A stretch of 64,000 bases of DNA. Source: Pterobdella sp. o SKG-2022 (Eukaryota > Annelida > Clitellata > Hirudinida > Piscicolidae). This document shows positions 1 through 9,252 of the stretch, in pieces; the first letter of the stretch is position 1, and each line of letters starts with the position of its first letter. The position numbers were made by a program, and so were the translations under genes. The notes beneath the pieces were generated by a model. It searched no databases. It was not told the DNA's origin and saw nothing but the letters and a program-made list of their open reading frames with translations. The stretch covers positions 3,578,721 to 3,642,720 of the forward strand of contig OZ038321.1 of assembly GCA_964035795.1 (NCBI GenBank), given 5' to 3'.

Positions 1-604
1 AACACAAACAAACATGTACACCCCTAAAAACTCATTACGCAAACGAACTTTAGCTTTTTCACACTCATAATCTCGCCGTATTATATTTTGAAATTTTCTG
101 AATTTCAATATACTATTGAATTTTGAGCACAAAAGTTTTCAATTTTAGTTCATTTTTTCATGTTTTTTGAGTTTATTCTAGCAAGATTTGACCTGATGTC
201 AACGTAAACTATTGTTGGAGTTTGGCAATTGGTTTCATACGATAGGTTTAGACCTTTTATGTCATAGTCTTTTAGCGGTGTATGAAAGTATTAAGTTTGT
301 GAAATACCCTATTTTCAAAAAAATATATAAATAATTATGATAGTTTTTACTTTAAAACTAATTTATTGAACTATTTATTTAAAAAATATGAAACTTCTCT
401 CAAGACAAAAAAACTCACAGCATTTGGCCAGCTTAGAGTTATCGGCATTTCGAAGTTTTTTATCGTTTATATTAGCATAATACTTTTTGTATCAATAATC
501 TCAAACGTCTAGGTTATCATAACTTCTTTTCTACACCGTTAGATAGAGAATTCATTGAATTTTTTAACGATTAATCTTAGTTCTTGAGTTAGTGCATTCA
601 TTTC
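1..604. other. AT-rich flank, no gene seen
   Basis: No exon-like or RNA-gene-like signal was found here. It lies upstream of the lectin-like gene and may carry its distal regulatory sequence, but nothing specific is visible. Confidence 0.5.
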
Positions 605-640
605 TCGGTCTATAAAAAACCCTCCCTTTAAACTAAGTTC
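605..640 (+). promoter_or_regulatory. TATA-like element of the lectin-like gene
   Basis: TATAAAAAA at 611-619 lies about 140 bases before the ATG at 758, a plausible place for a TATA box with a short 5-prime leader. This is inferred from position and motif only. Confidence 0.35.
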
Positions 641-757
641 CATTGGCTAAGTTTCGGTTATATACCTTTGAGTTCGTGTTAGTTTTTTGAATTTCAAACA
701 AAATTTGATTGAGTGAAATAGGTTTTAAAAACAATTGACGTTTCGTTTCCTTGAATC

Positions 758-3700
758 ATGTCAAAACTTCTGTTGATTATGTTTGTTTTCTTGTGTGCTC
801 TTCCTCTTGGTGGGTCTAGATACTTTTTTATACTTTCATACGTTTAAAAATTAAAAATTTTTTACGATTTGTCATCAAGTTCATCATAGATTCAAAATTC
901 ATATTTTACATTTCTTTATGAAATTTAACGATTTTACAAGAGGAACCCGGAATTGAACCGGGTACCTTTGTTCTCCAATCTAACCCTCCAAAATTGAGAT
1001 ATGTTGGCTAGCATAGATGCCATGAACTCTTTTTTCAAATATTAACATAACTTATTTCAATAAATCATTAGATATTTATATGACATGGATTTTCAAAACA
1101 TCTATCTGTTTTGAAAATCTGTGTTAGAATAATCTAAGGAATTGTTGAAAAGTTTTTACCTTTCACACTCAGATTCACTTATTTACTTATCTATCTAACT
1201 TTGTATTCGACTACTACATATTTCTTTCTAGTATTTCATCTATACATTTTTAAACATTGTTCCTCGAAAACACACAGGATCGGCAATAAATAAGATCATC
1301 AAAAGAGTCGGTACTTTTCCACCTTCCAGTTGGTATTTTCTCAACCATATTTTTCTGTGTGTATTAATTAGTCTATTCTAATATTCTTCACAATGACATC
1401 TATTCAGCTATATACATTATGTAGCCATAATGTGAATTACTAGCACTTTTATTATATAGTTAATTAGTTTAGTATATTTAGTCACAATTTTTTTCAAAAA
1501 AAGCTCCAAACTCTCAATCAAATGTGAGAGATTAACTAAGTTTCTTAATCGTCATTATTAATGAGATTGTACAAAACGCTCACATCTCAAAAAAACCAAA
1601 ACTTATTGAAGAATAATTGAGGGTACCCACTGATTAACACTAAACCATACACCTTCAATACATTATATTCATGGTTAAAATCTTCAAATTTCTGATAAAT
1701 ACAGCAGAATTTCAATTAACTAAACTAAATTTAACTGGTATATAAAAGGATAATTTAAAATATTTTCCTATTTGCCAGCCAACAAATTTAGAAAATATGA
1801 AACTCACGTGGATGGTAATGATACTTTTTTCTACTAATTTGATTTCCAATGAAATTATTGTTTGTGTACGTTTTAAGAGAAATGATAAATAATGTCTCAA
1901 AAAAAATTAATTAACTGAATTTTTTTGTATCTGTTAGTTCAAATTAACGAGTAAGTGGCGTCAAAAGCTTGGGTACAAAAAGATATAAGAATTATAGTGG
2001 CGTTAACATAACATCAAAACTTTTATTCTCCAACAGGATTTTACTATTATACAAGCACAGAAAGAATGAACTATAAAAGGGCTGAAGAGACATGTAAAAA
2101 TGAATATGGGGCTACATTAGTTGTGGCCGCATCCAGGAAGGAAGAAAAGGATTTATTAAAAGCTATCGAAGCTATAAGTAAGTTTATGTTTTAAAATTTA
2201 TACAACCTTTCTACTTTTTCAATCTTTTCCATTGAAACAGGAAGATAAATAAGAAATTTTTATATATAGATTCATGCAATAACCACATCATAACAGTATA
2301 GTATTTGTATTAGGGCATCCGAATTTCAGTTCGGTGATATGACGTAATTTCTTTTCCATACTTGCTTATCAGCCATAGCAGTAAAGCATTTGTTAAAAGT
2401 CAGACCAATGTCTTTTTGAAAAACGTTTTCCAGTGTCATATTCCAACGTTTTATTACGTGCTTCATCTGGTTTTCAAAATAACAGAATGTTTGCAATCAA
2501 CGAGTGCTCAGCAAGCGCTGTCTGTTTTTGATTATGCAAGACAGCTTTAGAATTTTTTTAAATAGTTGAGCCTTTGTTAGACCTCCATGAATTATTAACC
2601 TTTTTCAATTTCATCTCCGCTTATAGGATAAATATTACTTTCTACTGAGGAATTAAAATGCATTGCTTTGGTTTTGCTAGCCTTAAAGAAGAGACCTATA
2701 TTTTGAGTTGTGTCTCAATTTTATGAAGAAGACACTAGGCTTTGCTGGTCGTATTTGCCATCAAAGTGATATCGTAGGCAAATGCAACTTTGGTGAGTAT
2801 CTCAGAAGAGACTCTACAACTTCCTTTTCTCTTGAGAGTCAATCCATCTGAAAAAAGAATTGAAGTTCAGACAGTATAATTCAAGCAGATTATAAAAAAG
2901 AACGAGGCTAGTGGGTTCTCCTTAAGACGCCAGTATCAATCTGAAAGATGTCAGTTTTGCTCTCAGAGGCCAGCATAAAGCGGTAGTTTTTTCATACATC
3001 AAGTGAGAGAAAGAGACGGAGGTAAGAAAAGAAGCTTGAGGAGTGTGAAATGGTGAGTTGTTAGTTCTAAAAGCAAGAATCTCGTGGATAATATTAGGGA
3101 AATTTTGGAGAGAAAAAGGAGGAGAAGGGAATTTTTTGAAAAAAATGCGATTAAGATTTTTTCAACAAAAAAGAGGCAGAGTTGATGGAAGAAATAAGCA
3201 AATTGGAGTGTTTGGAGTGGAGAAGAGAGCGATAAGTTGACAAGTGAAAAGCCAAAAATCATGGTAGAAAGAAGAGCGAGAGGAACGACAAGAACGCTCA
3301 AGCTTGCGTAAAGTAAGTTTGGATGTGATGCCTTCATTATCAAACCAAGGAACTTTGAAGGAAGAAAGACGTTATGAAAAAGATTTGATAAGAAGAAGCA
3401 CATTGGAAGTATTAGTAAGAAGAGAGTCAAGAGCAAAAACAAAATCATCAACATCAGAGAAAGAAGAAGAGTCGAAAAAAATCATTTTTTATTGAGGTTA
3501 TGCATTTCTTCCATAATTCTTCGGAGAGGGAAGAGGTGAGACAAGATGGATTTTCCAGAGTGAAGGCCATTTCGATTGAAGGAAAACAGCTTATCGATGA
3601 TAAGACGGATTCTGTTGAGCATAAGTTGCTTGTAGCTTTTGGAAGTTATTTGGCTAAGACTTATACCCAGATAGTTGGTTCAACGAGTTAAGTCTCCTTT

Positions 3701-5189
3701 CTTGGGAACAGGGACGATACCAGTAATACCCTAATTATTGGAACGCTTACCATTAAATGCAATACAATACAAAAAAATTAAGAATATTCTTATAGTGGCA
3801 TTGACTTAAAGTGTTTCTAGTCCACATACCTATTACTCAAATAAAAAAATAAAATGAAAAAAGCAAATTTTCAAACAAAATAATATATGAATATTTTTTT
3901 GCCAAAATATCTAGAAAAAAGAAAGCAGTTGAGGCCTGGGATTTTCAGTAAGGCTATTCTACAGGTAGGACCGGTTACATGAAAAATTTTCTTCTTTGGG
4001 GTTTTAAGCTTAAACTTGGAAAAACCTTCAATGAATCGGCAGATTTTAGTTTCTGCTTACCTGGAATTCTTGATAACAACTCAAAATCTTTTGAAAGATA
4101 GACTAGATCTTCATTAGAAAAATACCTTGCACACATTCTAACGCTGTTTCCTAACCATCAAACTTCGTATTAATTTTTATGAAGCTTTCATAAACTTTAT
4201 CTTCAATCTCTTCAATCATTTAACCTTAATTAAAAACTACCTGATTTCAGAACTTTTTTTGCAATATTATTTTACATACCCAATATAAAGAATATTATGT
4301 ATAATAGTAATAAAATTTTATATTTCAGTAACATATAATTAAAACAACATATTCTATATAAGGACCAAACTAAAAACTCATCAGATGATGGCATGGGCGT
4401 GTGTCTCGGTTTTTGGGTCCACACTGAAGTTAAAGGAAATAAGAACTTGTATTACTATAAAGGTTTCGTGGGACTACATAGCAATTTCAAGTTTAACAAA
4501 TGTTGGTCTTTTTGTTTGATGATTAATCACTTATATGTTTTGTGGTCATCTTCAGCGGTTTTTATCATCGAAGATGCAAATTTCGTTACATGCGTTTCGT
4601 CATAATGTTTAAATTTATACAAGGGTGATCCCATAAATGAACCGGGTACATTTGGGATATAGTCTAACGCTCTAATAATGAACAACCTTGAACAGAATAT
4701 TTTAGGCGTTTTTTTTGCAGTATAAAATGAGCTCTAAAAAAATTATGACATTTATGTCATTTGAATCTTACTCATAATTCTAGTGTAGCTTAATTGATAT
4801 TTACTTTATCTTGCGAAGAATGTATTTTATAAGCAAGAGAAACAATAATATTTAAACCAACCATTAAGCAAATAAACCCAAAATAATCAATAAAGAATAC
4901 AAAATGGATGGATGAGAACAAAAAAAAAGAAAAAATTAATAGAAAAACTACTCAAAAATATAAAATTGATTAAAAAAAACAAGATAAAAATTGAAAAAAT
5001 AAAAATTAAAACAATAAACAACAAAAATAAATAAACAAACTGATAAAAAAACAAAACCAAACAGATGACCCTAACTTTTATGGGTGCTTATATTACAACA
5101 GACGCGGAGAACAAAAAATTGACAATTGTCAATCGGACCAATGTCTATTATGCAAAAAAGCTGAGTTAAAATTCAGCCCCTTGCAATAA
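758..5189 (+). CDS. Secreted C-type-lectin-like protein, four exons
   Basis: Exons 758-809, 2037-2177, 4385-4501 and 5065-5189 join in matching splice phases to give 144 residues. Exon 1 is a signal peptide (MSKLLLIMFVFLCALPL). The rest is a compact C-type-lectin-like fold: an opening aromatic strand (GFYYYTSTERMNY), the helix-1 cysteine (AEETCKNEYGA), the central CLGFWV strand where family members have W-I-G-L, and a closing block with GC, NC and CLLCKK like the usual final cysteines. The WND and EPN/QPD calcium-site motifs are not recognisable, so calcium-dependent sugar binding is doubtful. A TATA-like site lies upstream. Introns 1, 2 and 3 are AT-rich; intron 2 holds LINE debris. A second lectin-like gene without introns lies at 42.3 kb on the other strand. 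The family call is firm; the ligand is unknown. Confidence 0.72.
940..1015 (-). repeat. tRNA-like relic
   Basis: On the minus strand there is a perfect T-arm-like hairpin (CCCGG TTCAATT CCGGG) near 945-965, with a weak A-box-like stretch upstream. No complete cloverleaf is present, so I read it as a decayed tRNA or tRNA-derived SINE head. It sits in intron 1 of the lectin-like gene. Confidence 0.4.
2620..3720 (-). mobile_element. Nested non-LTR retrotransposon remnants
   Basis: Read on the minus strand, 3720-3480 encodes the front of a reverse transcriptase (IVPVPKKGDL, later a NGLHSGKSILSHL-like block). 3000-2620 encodes its later part, including a decayed FAYDI where an active enzyme has F-A-D-D, and AKPKQCILIP. 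Between them, about 3475-3000, is a stretch resembling the endonuclease-to-RT linker of Jockey/CR1-type LINEs (VPWFDN..TSKLTLRKLERSCRSSRS). Linker sequence should precede, not split, the RT, so this looks like one dead LINE fragment inserted in another. Many stops and frameshifts are present. It lies in intron 2 of the lectin-like gene. Confidence 0.6.
4622..4690 (-). repeat. tRNA-like relic, weak
   Basis: A B-box-like GGTTCATT with a short pairing arm on the minus strand resembles the relics at 940 and 7150. It lies in intron 3 of the lectin-like gene and is too short to assign to a family. Confidence 0.2.
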
Positions 5190-5780
5190 TGTAACCATGA
5201 TTCATCAGCTTTAGTTTTTTGATATTCGAAACATGTTAATTGATTATTAGGGTCCATTTTAAACGAAAAGTTGGATTATGTAGAGTTAATGAACATTTCT
5301 CATTTTGATTCATCAGCTAATCCATTTACTTAGAAAAAGTTCAGTTGATTTTTCGTTTATTTTTGTTAATTCAATGCTAAATTTTGATGTGATTAATAAC
5401 CATATTATGATGAATTTGAAATTCAACTTCAAATTGAACTTTTAAAAGATTCCTCAAATAAAAAATATATCACTGTTGGCATCTCAAGTAAAAAATATTG
5501 AAGAGTGAGAACTTGTTTCATTCAAACGTTTCTATGAAAAGAACATTAAATATGACAACGTTGTTCAAATAATAATTTTCATAAAAATATGAGAACAATT
5601 TAAAAAGAGAAAAAGTTATATTTTTTAGCACTGTTTTCCATATGAGAGGTTGTTTTGTGACAAGATGTGATTCTAATTGAGAGTAATTAACCGAGTTCTA
5701 AAACAACAAAATTCTATAAAAAAATAACTCGTTAAAATGTTGCTTTTTAGAGACATCTTAAATTTACTTATAAATAATAT
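5190..5780. other. AT-rich spacer
   Basis: Between the lectin-like stop codon and the Penelope-like remnant I see no coding or RNA signal, only A/T runs and short degenerate repeats. Confidence 0.4.
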
Positions 5781-6643
5781 TTGACAATTTTTTACGTCGA
5801 ATTGAGAGAGTTTTAGTAAATTTAAAAAAAAACACAAAAATAAGAAGCATATTACATGAGTCTCAATACCTTACATCTCACATATGAATCAACAGTTAAA
5901 AAAAGCATTCAACAATAATAGCGTGTCTTTCCATTTTTTTTCTGGTCTCAAAGTAGGAAACATTCTTTGTGCTGCAAATAAAACAAAACACAATAGATTG
6001 GATCGAAAAGGAATATAAAAACTGAAATGTTCGTGCAATCCTGAAAAGTGTTACATTGGGCAGACAAGGGTCAATATAAAGACCCGGATGAAGCAACATG
6101 AAGGAGACGTAACATCAGGTATAAGCAAGCATGCACGAGAATGCTCCCAGGGAAAAGTTGACTGGGATAAGCCAGTGATCCTGGAAACAATAATTGAACA
6201 AAATAAAGCATCCCTTCAAATGAAACTATTAATACGGGAGAGCATGGAGATTAGTAAAAATAAATCGTTAAGGAATGGCTACAATGTCCCACAGTTGCAG
6301 ATGGACACAAGTGCCTGGGACCCAATACTGATGATGTTGCAAAAACTTGACAATAAGAACTTAGAAAAAGCAAAAAAAAGAAGGCATGGAAATTAATTTC
6401 TCTACATCAAAAAATTTTTCTTTTAAGATAGAAATTAACATTGAAATAATAGCGTTGAAAAATTTTTTGTTTCTAAATTAATTAAGAACCAAATTTTATT
6501 ACTTATAGCATTTGTTTAAACTGCTTTATAACCATAGTTACTAAATAACTTTTTCGCTAATGTTTTATCGAAAAGTAAAGCTATTTATTTTGCTCAATAA
6601 ATTTACTAAAACTCTTTCATAATTCGACGTAAAAAATTGTCAA
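5781..6643 (+). mobile_element. Penelope-like retroelement remnant with inverted ends
   Basis: A single frame at 5887-6396 with one internal stop matches the C-terminal part of Penelope-like polyproteins: the pre-nuclease stretch (LKKAFNNNSVSF, LKVGNILC), then a GIY-YIG nuclease start (KLKCSCNPEKCYIGQTR, TRMKQHE). The GIY tyrosine codon is now a stop (GI then TAA). The reverse transcriptase is missing, so the copy is 5-prime truncated and dead. It is flanked by inverted repeats at 5781-5824 and 6598-6643, about 44-46 bases each, differing mainly by a 2-base indel. Both share the core TTGACAATTTTTTACGTCG. Penelope elements are known to carry terminal repeats, which supports reading these as its ends. 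Confidence 0.68.
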
Positions 6644-6836
6644 CTCATTAGAGTTGAAAATTTACTTCAAATAAAAATATTCTTTTAAACTCTTTACTTA
6701 TAACCAACTTTCTTAAACAAACATAAATAACAAGAACTTGATACAGTAAAACTTAATATAATTTCTTGACAACAAAATATTGTAATTATCCCATATAATT
6801 TGTACTTTTTCTTGGTTTCCAACAATTTTCCACAAG

Positions 6837-8606
6837 CGAGTTAAATCTTAATGATGGCACAATCGATATCTCTCTGAGGCAGAAATATTTTTCTTACAAG
6901 TAATTTTGCATTTTTTTTGGCGTCAGAGAGTATTCTTTAAAAGCAGTTACTGCTACACTGAAGGCTGGAAAATCCACTCCAGTACATATTGCCTACTGGG
7001 ATATCTTGATTAAACCCTCCCGGGTATGTAACGTGAGAGAGGCTTGCGCCTTTGTAGAGTTTGGGTGAGAATCTTGATTTCATGAGAATCTATATTATTT
7101 TATTGTAACACGTTTTACACAAAATTTGTTCCATTATTGTGTTTTCAGCCTTGACCCCGAATTGAACCTGGTATTTTTGGATATAGTTTGTGATGTCGCT
7201 TATCACAACGCTAACAGGCCGACAAGTTTTGGTATAAGTGAATAAATAAAAACTTTCAAAAATTTTCACTTTTCATTTTTATAATGTTTGAAAACGTTTT
7301 TTGTCTGGGGTCTTAGAAAGGCTTCTAGATATATTCTTACATATTTTGTTGTTGTCGTTGTTCGTCGATTCGTCTTCGAATATGACCATGGCAACAAGAG
7401 ATATATAAAAAAAAATGTGATTATCAGAAAAAGAAAAAAAATGTTCAAATACAAAAGTTTCTTTTTTATTTCTAACGTCACGAGAAACAATTTCAACGGT
7501 ACCATACTCGATGTCTTGGCAGGATTCTTAACATACGCTGGAATGATATGATTCCTAATACTGATGCTCTAGAAAGAGCAAATCTTTCCAGTGTTTTTAC
7601 GATGATTTGCAAGGCATAGATGCGGTGGGCTGGTCATGTTTCTCGTATGGCGGACTCAAAATTTCCGAAACAACTTTTTTACGGATAACTTAAAAATGGT
7701 CAGAGAAAAGTTGGAGCTCCACGCAAACGCTATAGACTCCTTGAAGGCGCATCTAAAAGACTTCAACATAGACGTCTTCACGTGGGAAAAAACAGTTAAA
7801 TGCTGTAAAAGAGAAGCGAATAAGACGCAAAGCTGGAGGAGGTCCACCAGACAGACTCCCTACTCATTGGTGTCAAACTTGCGGAAGAGGCTTTCTCGCG
7901 TGAATCGGACTGTTTAGTGATTTGTGGACGCACAAATAATGAAAAAAAACAAAAAAAAACTTCTGTATTTATTTTTTTTTCTTTTTCTAGTACACATATA
8001 ATTTATTCAATTTTTAAAACTATTATATTGAAAGATTTGGAATGCAGAAAAACAAGAGCAGCAAATCAGGGTAAAAATTTTGAGTCTACAATTCAGTTTT
8101 ATAGAAGTCATTTATTTACCATCAGAAGTTCAAAAACTGGCCTTGACTTTTACGATCCTATGTATCTTTTGAAGCAGAGGTTGATGCAAGAACTAGACTT
8201 TGAAGAAGATGATGAAACCCTTAATGAACCAATTGATTTTAATGATTTCAAAATTGATTTATCCAAGTATGAAGAAGCGGAGGTTATGCCTAAGGATCCC
8301 ATAGAAAATGTTAGCAGTGATAGTAGTGATGAAGATCATTATTATAACAAAGATAAAGATTTTTTTAAACAAAACCCTAATTTTGAACCGGGAGCAAAAA
8401 GACCAAAACCTGTGACACGACCAACCCGCTCTGTTTTGCGTGTGAATGCATTTAAAACCAAACCACCCTCAATGCCTCAACCAAACGATGGTTCAAAATT
8501 TATCGGCAAATATCATCCAAAATTGCCTAGAAAACTATTCGAACAGGATTTAAATAAATCAGCTGAAGAAAATTTAAATTTCAAAAAAAAGAAACTAATG
8601 GAATGA
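6837..8606 (+). CDS. Unrecognised protein, three 3-prime exons, 5-prime end unknown
   Basis: Exons 6837-6899, 6927-7064 and 8126-8606 join in matching phases. The first two are separated by only 27 bases, which reads GTAATT to TTGGCGTCAG. The middle exon has strongly coding-like composition (KAVTATLKAGKSTPVHIAYW, then a VCNVREACAFVEF block). The last exon encodes about 160 residues: a hydrophobic start (GLDFYDPMYLLKQRLM), an acidic stretch (DFEEDDE, SSDSSDEDHYY), then a basic proline-rich tail (KRPKPVTRPTR, KYHPKLPRKLF), ending KKKKLME and stop. AATAAA at 8701 is a likely poly(A) signal. A dead LINE fills the last intron. I do not recognise the family; the charge pattern suggests an intracellular, perhaps nuclear, protein. 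Upstream exons were not found. The last two exons are better supported than the first. Confidence 0.55.
7150..7235 (-). repeat. tRNA-like relic
   Basis: On the minus strand it begins GTCGGCCTGTTAGCG and ends with a T-arm-like AGGTTCAATTCGGGGT, resembling a decayed tRNA-derived SINE head. No tail like that of the main SINE family is visible. It lies in the last intron of the unrecognised gene. Confidence 0.35.
7490..7935 (+). mobile_element. LINE C-terminal remnant
   Basis: Broken frames read ILNIRWNDMIPNTDALERAN, then RWAGHVSRM, then a CQTCGRGF zinc-finger-like end. This is the usual order at the C terminus of a class of non-LTR retrotransposon polyproteins. Stops and frame changes show it is dead. 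It lies in the intron before the last exon of the unrecognised gene, same strand. Confidence 0.65.
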
Positions 8607-8793
8607 AAATTGTTTTCACTCTAGTCTCTATCTGCTTGGTTTTATTACATAATATGGTTTGAAGATCTGTAAACTTTTTGAGATCTTTGGTTTTATCATC
8701 AATAAAGTAGAAACGATTTGAAATTTTGTTTTCGATTGTAAATTATACAAAAATAACCAGCTCACTATGTTTTGGCAATGTTTTTAATGCTTC

Positions 8794-8977
8794 GAGGTAA
8801 CCTGTAGCTCAATGGTTGAGCATTAGACTAATTATCTAAAGTTACCGAGTTCGATCCCGCGTGGGCCGACAATTAGCACCTGTTCCACAGTGTGTTTTCA
8901 CTACATAAATTTGTAGCAAGCGCTTTGATCTATAAGGAAAAGCGCTTTATAAATACAGCATTACATTACATTACAAT
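8794..8977 (+). mobile_element. tRNA-derived SINE, copy 1
   Basis: The head is tRNA-like (TAGCTCAATGGTTGAGCA as A-box region, GTTCGATCCCG as B box), followed by an anticodon-like loop in TTAGACTAATTATCTAA that would read AAT (Ile). The body ends with the family tail, AGCGCTTTATAAATA then a CATTACATTACATTACA run. Copies 2, 3, 6, 7 and 8 in this window share parts of this body; copies 4 and 5 are mostly the tRNA part. Confidence 0.85.
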
Positions 8978-8984
8978 GAGATAA

Positions 8985-9252
8985 AAATAATAATAAATAA
9001 GAATCTATAATAGAAATTTGTTAAGTTCTGTTAAGTCATCAGTTCTTATACATCTTTACAAATAAAATATTCATTGTTTTTGGTTCAAAAGAATAATGAA
9101 AAAAAACACAATGCCAGAGATGGATAATAATAACAATTTTTTTAAAACTATTAATAATAAAAAAATGGCAAAAAACAATGATAAAAAAATAATAATAATA
9201 ATAATAATAATAAAGTATAATGGAAAATTAATGAAAAAATGGAAACAAATCA
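8985..9252. repeat. AT-rich spacer with AAT microsatellite
   Basis: It contains an imperfect AAT/ATA run at about 9184-9214. It separates the SINE from the stop codon of the cytohesin gene on the minus strand; no other signal is seen. Confidence 0.45.
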
